Shown here piece by piece: positions 52,832 through 60,922 of a DNA stretch of 64,000 nt. A model generated the notes under the pieces. It had not been told where the DNA came from. It was given only the letters and a program-made list of their open reading frames with translations, and did not search any database. Position 1 is the first letter of the stretch, and every line of letters begins with the position of its first letter. A program made the translations under genes and the position numbers. The stretch covers positions 1-64,000 of the forward strand of contig CAVUSI010000001.1 in assembly GCA_963744115.1 (NCBI GenBank), given 5' to 3'. The stretch is from Chersky-267 sp963744115. GTDB taxonomy: Bacteria; Chloroflexota; Limnocylindria; Limnocylindrales; CSP1-4.

Positions 52832-54015
52832 GTCCGCGAACGTCCGGCCGGACGCTCCACGAAGCACTCGCCGCCGCACGCCGGCTCGTTGCCCTGGGTC
52901 ACGAGCCGGCGACCGTGATGGCGGTCCATCCGACGTCGGCCAACCCGTTCCAGCCACTCACCTACCGCCGGACCTGGGAGAACGGGATCGGCCCGGTCCC
53001 GATGCGACGGTGGGAGGAGCTCGACGAGCTTCGACGGTTGCCCGGCCTCGGGGTCCGGACGGTCCTCCACCTGCATTGGACCCACGCCGTGCTCCAGCGG
53101 GTCCCGGACGAGGCGTCCGGGCGGGTGGCCATCGCGGGCTTCCTCGACCGGCTGGATCGCTTCCTCGATGGCGGTGGACGGCTGGTCTGGACCGTGCACA
53201 ACGTCCTGCCTCACGACGTTCGGTTCCACTCACTCGAGGCGGAGCTCCAGCAGGCCGTCGTCGATCGTGCGGCGGCCGTCCATATCCTCGCGGCGAACAC
53301 CGTCGAGGCGGCTGCCGGATGGTTCACGATCCCGCCGGACCGCGTGATGCACGTCCCGCTGCCGAGCTATCGCGGAGCCTACGCGGACATCTACTCGCCG
53401 CAGGAGGCTCGACACCGGCTCGGGATCGATCCCGACGACGTGGTGTACGGACTGGTCGGCCGGATCAAGCCGTACAAGGGCCTGACGACCCTGCTCGACG
53501 CGTTCGACCGGCTGATCGAGACCGATCCTCGGCCTCGTCGCCTGCTCATCGCCGGTCCGCCCGACCAGGCACCCGAGACGGCCGCCCTCCTCGAACGGGC
53601 GCGCGCCCATCCGCGGGTCGCGCTCCACGCCCGGACGTTCCCCGACGACGAGATGCAGCTCTTCCTGCGGGCGACGGACCTGGCGGTCCTGCCGTATGAA
53701 GACGTCCTGAACTCGAGCGTGCTCTTCCTCGCCCTCACCTTCGGTCTGCCGGTCATCGTGCCGGCCGCCGGCGGGATCGGCGAGGAGATCGCTCCGGCGT
53801 TCGGACGGACGTTCGCCCCGGGCGACCAGAACGGCCTGGTCGCCGCCCTTCGGGCCGGAGACGAGCTGCTCGAGCCGTCGGCTCGCGAGAGCGCCCGGCT
53901 GGCCGCCCTCGCCGTGGCCGCCGAGCACGACCCGGAGGTGCTCGGTGAGCGCTTCGCCCGCGAGCTGCTCAGCCGCGTCTACGGCGACCCCGTGCTACCC
54001 TACGGCGGCTCATGA
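52828..54015 (+). CDS. GT4 family glycosyltransferase
   Basis: 395 residues. First domain: HEALAAARRLVALGHEPATV, VLHLHWTHAVLQRVPDEASG, RLVWTVHNVLPHDVRFHSLE, AAVHILAANTVEAAAGWFTI, DRVMHVPLPSYRGAYADIYS. The H-W-T and W-T-V-H-N pattern resembles GumH- and mannosyltransferase-like GT4 enzymes. Second domain: YGLVGRIKPYKGLTTLLDAF, LLIAGPPDQAPETAALLERA, LRATDLAVLPYEDVLNSSVL and FGLPVIVPAAGGIGEEIAPA (EX7E region). Its C-terminal YGDPVLPYGGS overlaps the wzm start. Donor not readable. Confidence 0.9.
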   Translation: MSPRTSGRTLHEALAAARRLVALGHEPATVMAVHPTSANPFQPLTYRRTWENGIGPVPMRRWEELDELRRLPGLGVRTVLHLHWTHAVLQRVPDEASGRVAIAGFLDRLDRFLDGGGRLVWTVHNVLPHDVRFHSLEAELQQAVVDRAAAVHILAANTVEAAAGWFTIPPDRVMHVPLPSYRGAYADIYSPQEARHRLGIDPDDVVYGLVGRIKPYKGLTTLLDAFDRLIETDPRPRRLLIAGPPDQAPETAALLERARAHPRVALHARTFPDDEMQLFLRATDLAVLPYEDVLNSSVLFLALTFGLPVIVPAAGGIGEEIAPAFGRTFAPGDQNGLVAALRAGDELLEPSARESARLAALAVAAEHDPEVLGERFARELLSRVYGDPVLPYGGS

Positions 54016-54869
54016 CCGTTTCAACCAACGAGGCGATCGCCTCAACGCGCCCGCGCGCGAAGCGAGTCGGCATGGTGGCGCTGGTCCGGTCGGGCATCGG
54101 CGAGATCATCGCCCGGCGACGCCTGACCCGCTACCTCGTCGGAGCGGAGCTCAAGCGGACGCACGCCGACACCGCGTTCGGCCAGATCTGGTGGGTCCTC
54201 GACCCGCTTCTCCAGATGATCGTGTACGCGTTCGTGGTGACGGTCATCTTCCAGCGCAAGACGCCGGATTACCCGCTGTTCGTGTTCGCTCCGATCCTGG
54301 CCTGGAAATGGTTCAGCGCGACGCTCAACGAGGCGGCGCTGTCGGTGACCGGGCGACAGCAGCTCATCCGGCAGATCCAGTTCCCCAAGCTCGTCCTGCC
54401 CGCATCGGCGGTCGTTGCCGGCACGGTGAGCTTCGCCTTCGGGCTGATCGCGCTTGGCATCGTCTACCTGTTCTTCCTGCCGCGCCTGAGCCTGTGGGTC
54501 CTGACCATCCCGATCATCGCCTTCGTCCAGTTCGTGTTCACCCTGGCGCTCGGGATCCTGTTCGCCGCAGCGAATGCCTTCTTCCGCGACATCCAGAACG
54601 TCATGCACCACCTCCTGCGGCTGTGGTTCTACCTGTCGCCGGCGCTGTACTCCCTCGACGACCTCGCGAAGTCGCATCCGTCCCTGTACACGCTCTTCTC
54701 GCTCAATCCGATGGCGGTCCTGCTCGACTCATATCGGTCCGTGACCTGGGGGATGGGGCCGCCGAACTGGGCCGGGCTGGGCGTCGTGCTCGTCCTGTCC
54801 GGCCTCCTGGTGCTCGTGTCGATCTACTTCTTCAAGCGCGCCGAGCCGGCGTTCGCGAGGATCCTGTGA
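54012..54869 (+). CDS. wzm: ABC-2 type polysaccharide export permease
   Basis: 285 residues with six membrane helices. LTRYLVGAELKRTHADTAFG, QIWWVLDPLLQMIVYAFVVT, FAPILAWKWFSATLNEAALS, RQQLIRQIQFPKLVLPASAV, ANAFFRDIQNVMHHLLRLWF and YLSPALYSLDDL are Wzm/TagG features. It forms the membrane channel that moves a lipid-linked glycan across the cytoplasmic membrane with the ATPase encoded next. Start overlaps the GT stop (ATGA); stop overlaps wzt (GTGA). Confidence 0.95.
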   Translation: MTVSTNEAIASTRPRAKRVGMVALVRSGIGEIIARRRLTRYLVGAELKRTHADTAFGQIWWVLDPLLQMIVYAFVVTVIFQRKTPDYPLFVFAPILAWKWFSATLNEAALSVTGRQQLIRQIQFPKLVLPASAVVAGTVSFAFGLIALGIVYLFFLPRLSLWVLTIPIIAFVQFVFTLALGILFAAANAFFRDIQNVMHHLLRLWFYLSPALYSLDDLAKSHPSLYTLFSLNPMAVLLDSYRSVTWGMGPPNWAGLGVVLVLSGLLVLVSIYFFKRAEPAFARIL

Positions 54870-55732
54870 CCAGCGTCGATCCGGTCATGGATCCGATGCG
54901 GCCAGCCGGCCTCGCGACGGTCGAGGAACGGGCGGTCGAGGTGGTCGACCTCGGCATCCGCTACGACCTGCGACTCACCAAGCGGACGACGCTCAAGGGC
55001 TCGCTCGGTGGGATGCTCCGCAGGAGCCACGGCGGCGAGAACCACTTCTGGGCCCTGCGTCATCTGTCGTTCACGCTCGATCAGGGCGAGTCGCTGGCGG
55101 TCATCGGCCCGAACGGCGCGGGCAAGAGCACGCTCCTGCTCGCCCTGGCCGGCATCCTCCAGCCGTCCGAGGGCGCGGTCCTCAGCCACGGCCGCGTGTC
55201 GACGCTGCTCACCCTCGGGGCAGGCTTCGAGGTCGAGCTGACAGGACGGGACAACATCGACCTGGTCGGCGCGTTCCTCGGGATCGATCAGAGTCAGATG
55301 GACCAGCTCACACCGTCGATCATCGAGTTCGCCGACATCGGCAAGTTCATCGATGCCCCGGTCAAGACCTACTCGGCCGGGATGAAGGCGCGCCTCGGCT
55401 TCTCGATCGCCACCGCGGTCACCCCGGACATCCTCCTGCTCGATGAGGTGCTCGGGACCGGCGACCAGACGTTCCGGGCGCGCAGCCAGGCCCGCGTCCG
55501 TGAGCTCGTCGGGAAGGCCAAGGCGATCGTCCTCGTCACCCACGACCTGACCTTCGTCAGCGAGTTCTGCAACCGGGCGATCCTGCTCGAGCGCGGCGGG
55601 ATCATCGAGGAAGGCGAGCCGGAGGCGATCGTCGACCTCTATCGCGAACGGGTCGCCCAGCGCCGGCTCCTCGCCGAGGAGGACGCCCAGCGCTTCGCGG
55701 TCGTGCCCGACCGCAGCGCCGCCAACGGCTGA
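54866..55732 (+). CDS. wzt: ABC exporter ATPase, Wzt/TagH type without C-terminal glycan-binding domain
   Basis: 288 residues. Y-loop region FWALRHLSFTLDQGESLAVI, Walker A GPNGAGKSTLLLALAGI, TLLTLGAGFEVELTGRDNI, signature TYSAGMKARLGFSIATA, Walker B ILLLDEVLGTGDQTFRAR, H-loop VLVTHDLTFVSEFCNRAILL. Partner of Wzm. The protein ends about 30 residues after the nucleotide domain (RRLLAEEDAQRFAVVPDRSA), so it lacks the beta-sandwich that binds the O-antigen terminus in long Wzt proteins. Chain length is then probably not capped by a terminal modification. GTG 54866 start. Confidence 0.95.
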   Translation: MTSVDPVMDPMRPAGLATVEERAVEVVDLGIRYDLRLTKRTTLKGSLGGMLRRSHGGENHFWALRHLSFTLDQGESLAVIGPNGAGKSTLLLALAGILQPSEGAVLSHGRVSTLLTLGAGFEVELTGRDNIDLVGAFLGIDQSQMDQLTPSIIEFADIGKFIDAPVKTYSAGMKARLGFSIATAVTPDILLLDEVLGTGDQTFRARSQARVRELVGKAKAIVLVTHDLTFVSEFCNRAILLERGGIIEEGEPEAIVDLYRERVAQRRLLAEEDAQRFAVVPDRSAANG

Positions 55733-55765
55733 CGACGTCCTGACCCGGACGGGCCGCGCGGCTCG

Positions 55766-56515
55766 TCAGTCGTCGAGCCGGCGCAGGAACCCGCCTCGGC
55801 AGTAGGTCGTGGTCAGGCGCTCGTAAGATCGGTCGATCTCGAACTCCGGGTGCGAGGCCAGGAACTCCCGGACCGCCTCGAGCGGGTTGTCGGCATGCCA
55901 GGTCGGCTGGCCGTTGGGTGCGTCCGCGACCATCGGCATGACCTCATCGAAGACGATCATGTAGCTGCCCGGCGTCACCATCGGGCCGTACAGCTCGAGC
56001 TCGCGAAGGACGTGGGCCCGGGTGTGGTTCGAATCGAGCATGACCATCGTCGTCTGGCCCGGGGCGATCAGGTCTCGGACCGAGGCGACGGTCGTCGGAT
56101 CGGTCGAGCTGCCTTCGATCAGGCTGATCCGGCGGGCCATCGGGTGGCTTTCGATGGCGAGCCGGTTGTACTTGCGGATCTCGATGTCCACCCCGATCAC
56201 CCGGCCGCGGCCGAGCAGCTCGAGGATCGAGGCGTAGAGGATCAGGGCACCGCCGTGGGCGACGCCACTCTCGATGATGACATCGGGGCGGATCTTCCAG
56301 ACCAGCTCCTGGACCATCACGATGTCCTCTGGAAGCTGGATGATCGGGATGCCCAGCCAGGTGACCTCGTAGGACAGCTTGCGCTGCCAGCCGGACCGCG
56401 TGAACAGGTCCGCCACCACCTCGAAACCCTCCGGCGTATAGATGTCGATCTCGCGGGGACCGTCCTCGGTCCGGATCGTGATGACCCGATCCGGTTGCGT
56501 TCCGCTGTCCGTCAC
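55766..56515 (-). CDS. CmcI/cephalosporin-hydroxylase-like SAM methyltransferase family protein
   Basis: 249 residues. The centre carries LGIPIIQLPEDIVMVQELVW, DVIIESGVAHGGALILYASI, GRVIGVDIEIRKYNRLAIES, ISLIEGSSTDPTTVASVRDL, TTMVMLDSNHTRAHVLRELE and LELYGPMVTPGSYMIVFDEV, matching the CmcI family. Members in polysaccharide loci are probably O-methyltransferases with the Rossmann SAM site (ESGVAHGG). GTG 56515 overlaps the stop of the upstream reductase gene. Last gene of the CDP-sugar operon, so a methyl transfer to that sugar is plausible but unproven. Confidence 0.85.
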   Translation of the reverse strand: MTDSGTQPDRVITIRTEDGPREIDIYTPEGFEVVADLFTRSGWQRKLSYEVTWLGIPIIQLPEDIVMVQELVWKIRPDVIIESGVAHGGALILYASILELLGRGRVIGVDIEIRKYNRLAIESHPMARRISLIEGSSTDPTTVASVRDLIAPGQTTMVMLDSNHTRAHVLRELELYGPMVTPGSYMIVFDEVMPMVADAPNGQPTWHADNPLEAVREFLASHPEFEIDRSYERLTTTYCRGGFLRRLDD

Positions 56516-57402
56516 GATGCATCCTCCAAGCGAGTGCGCCACCAGGCGATCGTCTCATCGATCCCGGCTCGGAGATCGTGCGTCGGTCGCCAGCCCAGAC
56601 CGAGCAGCGGCCCCGCGTCGCCCGCACGGGCATAGCCGTCGTCCCCGATCGGGCCGAGAGCGCCAAGCCGGAGCAGATCGGGCCGGCCGGTCCGTTCGGC
56701 GATCATGCGGAAGACGTCGGCAAGGGCCACGAGCGAACCCGAGCAGATGTCGACCCCGCCGGTCAGAGTGGTCCCGGCAAGCGTACAGAACGCCGCGGCC
56801 ACATCGGCGACGTACAGGTAGTCGCGCGGCCGCCGGCCGTCGGTCGTCGCGATCTCCTCACCCGAGACGAGCGCGCGGATCACCGCCGGGATCACCCGAC
56901 GCCGGTCCTCGCCGGGTCCGTAGAGGTAGAAGACGTGCCCGCAGGCGACGGCTACGCCCGACGACGCGACGCCATCCGATAATCGGTGGAGCGCCCCCTT
57001 GGCGGCCTCGTAGATCCGGGGCCGGGGTTCGGCGGCGTTCTCGAGGCAGGTCCCTCCGAGCACGACCCGCGGGCATCCGCCTTCAGCCGCGGCGAGAAGG
57101 AGCCCGACCGAGGCATCCAGCGACGCGAGGTTCTCGGCCAGCGCATCACGATAGCGGCTGGGCTCGGCGTACCAGGCGAGGTGGATGACGGCGTCGGGGC
57201 GGATCTCGCCGAGCAGCGCGATCAGGCGTGAGCGGTCCGCCAGGTCCGCCTCGACGCGGTCGATCCGGCTCCCGAGGTCGTCGAGGCGCGCGGTCGCCGA
57301 CCCGGGCCGAACGAGGGCGACGGGCTGGTCTCCCCTTGAGATGAGCTCGCGAACGACATGCGCGCCGATGAACCCCGCCGCCCCGGTCACGAGGACCTTC
57401 AT
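56512..57402 (-). CDS. NAD-dependent epimerase/dehydratase family protein (sugar 4-ketoreductase candidate)
   Basis: 296 residues, extended SDR. KVLVTGAAGFIGAHVVRELI binds NAD(P). VIHLAWYAEPSRYRDALAEN, VVLGGTCLENAAEPRP, YEAAKGALHRL (Y-x3-K), ACGHVFYLYGPGEDRRRVIP and RRPRDYLYVADVAAAFCTLA follow. HLAWY in place of HLAA and the Y-E-A-A-K catalytic pair resemble NDP-hexose 4-ketoreductases of deoxysugar pathways. Placed after the C-methyltransferase and RmlC-like genes, it is the likely last step producing the CDP-deoxyhexose. TGATG overlap with the upstream gene. Confidence 0.88.
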   Translation of the reverse strand: MKVLVTGAAGFIGAHVVRELISRGDQPVALVRPGSATARLDDLGSRIDRVEADLADRSRLIALLGEIRPDAVIHLAWYAEPSRYRDALAENLASLDASVGLLLAAAEGGCPRVVLGGTCLENAAEPRPRIYEAAKGALHRLSDGVASSGVAVACGHVFYLYGPGEDRRRVIPAVIRALVSGEEIATTDGRRPRDYLYVADVAAAFCTLAGTTLTGGVDICSGSLVALADVFRMIAERTGRPDLLRLGALGPIGDDGYARAGDAGPLLGLGWRPTHDLRAGIDETIAWWRTRLEDAS

Positions 57403-57857
57403 CAGTGCTGTCGGATGCCCCAGTCGTAGGGGATGTCGTTGTCGAACGGGTCGAGCCGGATCGACCGCGCCGGGTCGTGCGGATGCGTCGAGCAGTTGGC
57501 CACGATGGCTGCGCCCGGCCCCATCCCCTTGAACCCGTTCCAGACCCCCGGCGGGACCTGGACGAGGCTGTAGTCGTCCGGGCCCAGGAACCGCTCCATG
57601 ACCTCGCCCCGGGACGGGGACCCCTCGCGATCGTCGTACAGAACGAGCTTGATGCGGCCGTGCACACAGACGTAGTTGAGGGTCATCTCGGCATGCTTGT
57701 GCCAGCCCTTGACGACACCCGGATACACGGTCGAGAAGTAGATCTCGCCGAATCCAAGGAACTCGGGATCCGAAGCCTTGAGCATGTGCATGACCGTGCC
57801 GCGTTCGTCCGGGATCCGGGCGCGGGGCACGATGCGCACTCCATCGATCATCGTCAC
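57402..57857 (-). CDS. dTDP-4-dehydrorhamnose 3,5-epimerase (RmlC) family protein
   Basis: 151 residues, a jelly-roll close to RmlC but shorter: IPDERGTVMHMLKASDPEFL, GEIYFSTVYPGVVKGWHKHA (catalytic His region, H-K-H), LNYVCVHGRIKLVLYDDREG, YSLVQVPPGVWNGFKGMGPG, AAIVANCSTHPHDPARSIRL and NDIPYDW. It would epimerise or isomerise a 4-keto sugar nucleotide, here probably the CDP-4-keto-6-deoxy sugar. GTG 57857 overlaps the methyltransferase stop; ATG 57851 (MIDGVRIVP) is possible. Confidence 0.88.
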   Translation of the reverse strand: MTMIDGVRIVPRARIPDERGTVMHMLKASDPEFLGFGEIYFSTVYPGVVKGWHKHAEMTLNYVCVHGRIKLVLYDDREGSPSRGEVMERFLGPDDYSLVQVPPGVWNGFKGMGPGAAIVANCSTHPHDPARSIRLDPFDNDIPYDWGIRQH

Positions 57858-59092
57858 ACCAGCTGCGGGTCCGGGATCGGGATGAGGAACCGCCCGCCGC
57901 GCTCACGGTACTCGGTCTGTTGCGCAAGGATCTCGTCGGCGAAGTTCCAGGCGAGCAACAGGCAGACGTCCGGCATGGCTCCGACGAGCCGCTCCGCGGG
58001 CACGATCGGGATGTGCACGCCGGGCATGAACCGGCCCTCCTTGTACGGGCTCCGATCCGCGACGAAGTCGATCGTCTCGGTCCCGATCCCGAAGGCGTTG
58101 AGCAGGACCGTTCCCTTGGCCGCGGCTCCGTAGGCGGCGACCGTCCGGCCCTCGGTCCGGAGCTCGCCGATGAGGGCGAGCAGCTTCCGTCCCAGGGTCT
58201 CCACGCGAATCGCGAATTCGACGTAGTAGGCGGGCGTGGTCAGGCCGAGTAGACGCTCCTGCTCCAGGAGTGCAGCGACGGCCTCGGACGATCCGGCGGC
58301 GCCGACCGACCCGGAGGCGCCGGCGTGGCGGACGAAGATCCGAAGCGAGCCCCCGTGAACGGGTAACCGCTCGACACCCACGACGGCCAGACCGGCGCGG
58401 TCGAAGATCCGCTCGAGCGCGCTCAGCGAGTGGTAGTAGCGATGCTCGTGGTAGATCGTGTCGAATTCGAGCCGCTCGACGAGGTCCCTGACGTAGGGGG
58501 TCTCGATCACCGCGACGCCGTCCGGTTTGAGGATCAGCCCGATCCCGGCGACGAACCCATCGAGGTCCGGCACGTGAGCGATCACGTTGTTGGCGTGGAC
58601 GACGTCCGCCGACTGCCCCGAGCCGACGAGCTTCCGGGCGAGGTCCGGGTCGAAGAACTCGGCGACCGTCGGCACCCCGCGGGCCATCGCCGCGGAGGCG
58701 ACGTTGCGGGCTGGATCGATCCCCAGGACGGGGATCCCGACGGCGGCGTAGTGCTGGAGAAGGTAGCCATCGTTGCTGGCGATCTCGATGACCAGGCTGT
58801 CGCCGGTCAGCTGCCGGGCGGCGATCATCCGGGTCGCGCTGAGCCTGGCGTGCTCCACGAACGCCTCGGACACCGACGAGAAGTAGGCATACTCCCGGAA
58901 CATCTGCTCGGGGGGCACCGGCTCCGTGATCTGGACCAGGCCGCAGACGGGGCAGATGGCGAGCGTCAGTGGGAAACGCGGTTCCGGATCGTCGAGCGTC
59001 TCGCGGGTCAGGAGCGCGTTGGCCAGCGGCTGGTCACCGAGGGACAGGACCGGGACGAGTTCGGCACCGCAGCTCCCGCACGCCGCGGTCAC
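57854..59092 (-). CDS. Sugar C-methyltransferase (TylC3/NovU type)
   Basis: 412 residues in the three-part order of NDP-sugar C-methyltransferases. N-terminal zinc-binding part with ACGSCGAELVPVLSLGDQPL and LAICPVCGLVQITEP; SAM domain with LVIEIASNDGYLLQHY, GIPVLGIDPARNVASAA, ADVVHANNVIAHVPDLDGFV and FDTIYHEHRYYHSLSALERI (catalytic Tyr/Glu/His region); C-terminal domain with VAAYGAAAKGTVLLNAFGIG and VPAERLVGAMPDVCLLLAWN. It puts a methyl group on carbon (usually C3) of a 4-keto-6-deoxy sugar nucleotide. GTG 59092 overlaps the rfbG-like stop. Confidence 0.92.
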   Translation of the reverse strand: MTAACGSCGAELVPVLSLGDQPLANALLTRETLDDPEPRFPLTLAICPVCGLVQITEPVPPEQMFREYAYFSSVSEAFVEHARLSATRMIAARQLTGDSLVIEIASNDGYLLQHYAAVGIPVLGIDPARNVASAAMARGVPTVAEFFDPDLARKLVGSGQSADVVHANNVIAHVPDLDGFVAGIGLILKPDGVAVIETPYVRDLVERLEFDTIYHEHRYYHSLSALERIFDRAGLAVVGVERLPVHGGSLRIFVRHAGASGSVGAAGSSEAVAALLEQERLLGLTTPAYYVEFAIRVETLGRKLLALIGELRTEGRTVAAYGAAAKGTVLLNAFGIGTETIDFVADRSPYKEGRFMPGVHIPIVPAERLVGAMPDVCLLLAWNFADEILAQQTEYRERGGRFLIPIPDPQLV

Positions 59093-60087
59093 TGCGGCGA
59101 CGCCGCAAGGTAGGTCCGATACCAGGCGATCGTCTCGCGGAGTCCCGATGCGAGCGTCGAACGAGGGCGCCACCCGAGCTCGCGCCGCGACCGTGCCGCC
59201 GACACCCGCTGGACGGGGATCTCGTGAAGGGGCTCCGCAAGGATGCGGGGTGCGAGCTTGGAGTCCATCAGGTCGATGATCCGGTCGACCATCTCGAGCA
59301 CCGTCAGCCGCTGACCCGCCGCGAAGTTGAACGGCCGACCGCGCAGCTCGGGCCGCCGCCCGACCTGGTCGGCCAGGGCGAGGGTCCCGCTGGCCGCATC
59401 GCGCACGAACAGGTAGTCGCGGAGGAAGGTCCCGTCGGACCGGATGACCGGCCGCTCCCCGCGCACGATCGACCGGATGGTGCCCGGGACGATGCGGCTC
59501 CAGTTCAGATCGCCGCCACCGTACAGGTTCGCGCAGCGAGTGACGGCGACGGGCGTGCCGTAGGCCTCGGCGTACGTCTGGGCCAGCAGGTCCGCGGCCG
59601 CCTTCGACGTGTCATACGGGTGACGGGGGCGGAGGGCCATCGTCTCCACGTACGGGCGACCCGCGGCGTCGCCGTACGCCTTGTCCGAAGAGGCGACGAC
59701 GATCCGGGCGACGCGCGGCTGAGCGCGACACGCCTCGAGGATCGTCCAGGTCCCCTCGATGTTGTGGCTGAACGTGTCGACCGGGTCGCGCAGCGCCGGA
59801 CCGACGAGGGTCTGGGCCGCGAGGTGGATGACCGAGTCCACACCCTCCGTACGGAGGATCCGATCGACCGTCGTCCGGTCGCGGACATCGCCCGGCACGC
59901 GGACGAGCCCTGGGACGGCGGCCGCATCGTCCTCGGACCAGGCGATATCGAGACCGAGCACGGTCGCCCCGCATCCGCTCAGCTCGCTGGTGACCGCTCC
60001 CCCGAGGAGTCCTGCCGCCCCGGTCACCAGGACCCGGCGACCCGACCAGACGTCGTCCCGCTCAGCGCTCAATCCCAGGTCACCCAC
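59089..60087 (-). CDS. rfbG: CDP-glucose 4,6-dehydratase-like SDR enzyme
   Basis: 332 residues. RRVLVTGAAGLLGGAVTSEL, PGDVRDRTTVDRILRTEGVD, SVIHLAAQTLVGPALRDPVD, TFSHNIEGTWTILEACRAQP, VVASSDKAYGDAAGRPYVET, catalytic YDTSKAAADLLAQTYAEAYG, TRCANLYGGGDLNWSRIVPG, TIRSIVRGERPVIRSDGTFL, RDYLFVRDAASGTLAL. The QTLV, SSDKAYG and GGGDLN-W-S-R-I-V-P signatures are those of RfbG. Makes CDP-4-keto-6-deoxyglucose. Starts at GTG 60087, or at TTG 60072, which overlaps the rfbF stop. Confidence 0.92.
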   Translation of the reverse strand: MGDLGLSAERDDVWSGRRVLVTGAAGLLGGAVTSELSGCGATVLGLDIAWSEDDAAAVPGLVRVPGDVRDRTTVDRILRTEGVDSVIHLAAQTLVGPALRDPVDTFSHNIEGTWTILEACRAQPRVARIVVASSDKAYGDAAGRPYVETMALRPRHPYDTSKAAADLLAQTYAEAYGTPVAVTRCANLYGGGDLNWSRIVPGTIRSIVRGERPVIRSDGTFLRDYLFVRDAASGTLALADQVGRRPELRGRPFNFAAGQRLTVLEMVDRIIDLMDSKLAPRILAEPLHEIPVQRVSAARSRRELGWRPRSTLASGLRETIAWYRTYLAASPQ

Positions 60088-60839
60088 GGCGCCGCCCTGG
60101 CCGACCAGAGCGACCGGAGGTAGCGGACGTCACGGAGCGTGTCCATCGGCTGCCAGAACCCCTCGTGGGCGAACCCCATCAGCTGTCCTCGGTGGGACAG
60201 CCCTTCGAGGACGTCTGCCTCGAGGCTGGTCGCGTCGGTCGGGATCGAGCTGAGGACCCCCGGCTCGAGGACCATGAACCCACCGTTGATCCAGCCCTCG
60301 CCGATCTGGGGCTTCTCGGTGAACGTGACGGTGCGATCCTCGCCGAACGACAGTCCGCCGAAGCGGGCCGGCGGCCGGACGGCGGTCACGGTCGCCAATC
60401 GGCCCGACGACCGGTGGAACGCGAGGAGCGCCCGGAGGTCGACATCCGACACTCCGTCGCCGTAGGTCAGCATGAATGCCTCGTCGCCGAGCCATGGCGC
60501 CAGGCGAGCGACCCTGCCGCCGGTACCGGTGTCCGCGCCCGTGTCGACGAGGTCGACGGTCCACGCATCCTTGTCCCGGTCGTGACGGTCGACCGTCCCG
60601 ACACCCGTCCTGACGGTCAGGCTGCCGCTCAACGCGAGCGTGTCGACGAAGAAGCGCTTGATGTCGTCGCCCTTGTAGCCGAGGGCAACGACGAACTCGG
60701 TGAACCCGGCCTGGGCGTAGTGCTTCATGATGTGCCACAGGATCGGGCGGTCCCCGATCTCGACCATCGGCTTCGGCCGGACCTCCGTCTCTTCGGCCAG
60801 CCGTGACCCGAGACCGCCGGCGAGGATGACAACCTTCAC
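60069..60839 (-). CDS. rfbF: Glucose-1-phosphate cytidylyltransferase
   Basis: 256 residues. KVVILAGGLGSRLAEETEVR, PKPMVEIGDRPILWHIMKHY, FVVALGYKGDDIKRFFVD, AFMLTYGDGVSDVDLRALLA, VTAVRPPARFGGLSFGEDRT, FTEKPQIGEGWINGGFMVLE and FWQPMDTLRDVRYLRSLW are RfbF signatures. Makes CDP-glucose from CTP and glucose-1-phosphate. I chose GTG 60839 since the conserved fold begins there; a CATAAT -10-like box ends 7 nt upstream, suggesting a leaderless mRNA. First gene of a six-gene leftward operon. Confidence 0.95.
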   Translation of the reverse strand: MKVVILAGGLGSRLAEETEVRPKPMVEIGDRPILWHIMKHYAQAGFTEFVVALGYKGDDIKRFFVDTLALSGSLTVRTGVGTVDRHDRDKDAWTVDLVDTGADTGTGGRVARLAPWLGDEAFMLTYGDGVSDVDLRALLAFHRSSGRLATVTAVRPPARFGGLSFGEDRTVTFTEKPQIGEGWINGGFMVLEPGVLSSIPTDATSLEADVLEGLSHRGQLMGFAHEGFWQPMDTLRDVRYLRSLWSARAAPWVTWD

Positions 60840-60922
60840 GCTCGGATTATGCCCCAGCGGCCGGCGCCTCCCCCGAGGGCGCTGCCCGGAGCGACGTGGG
60901 CTTCCCGTGAGGAAGGCGATCG

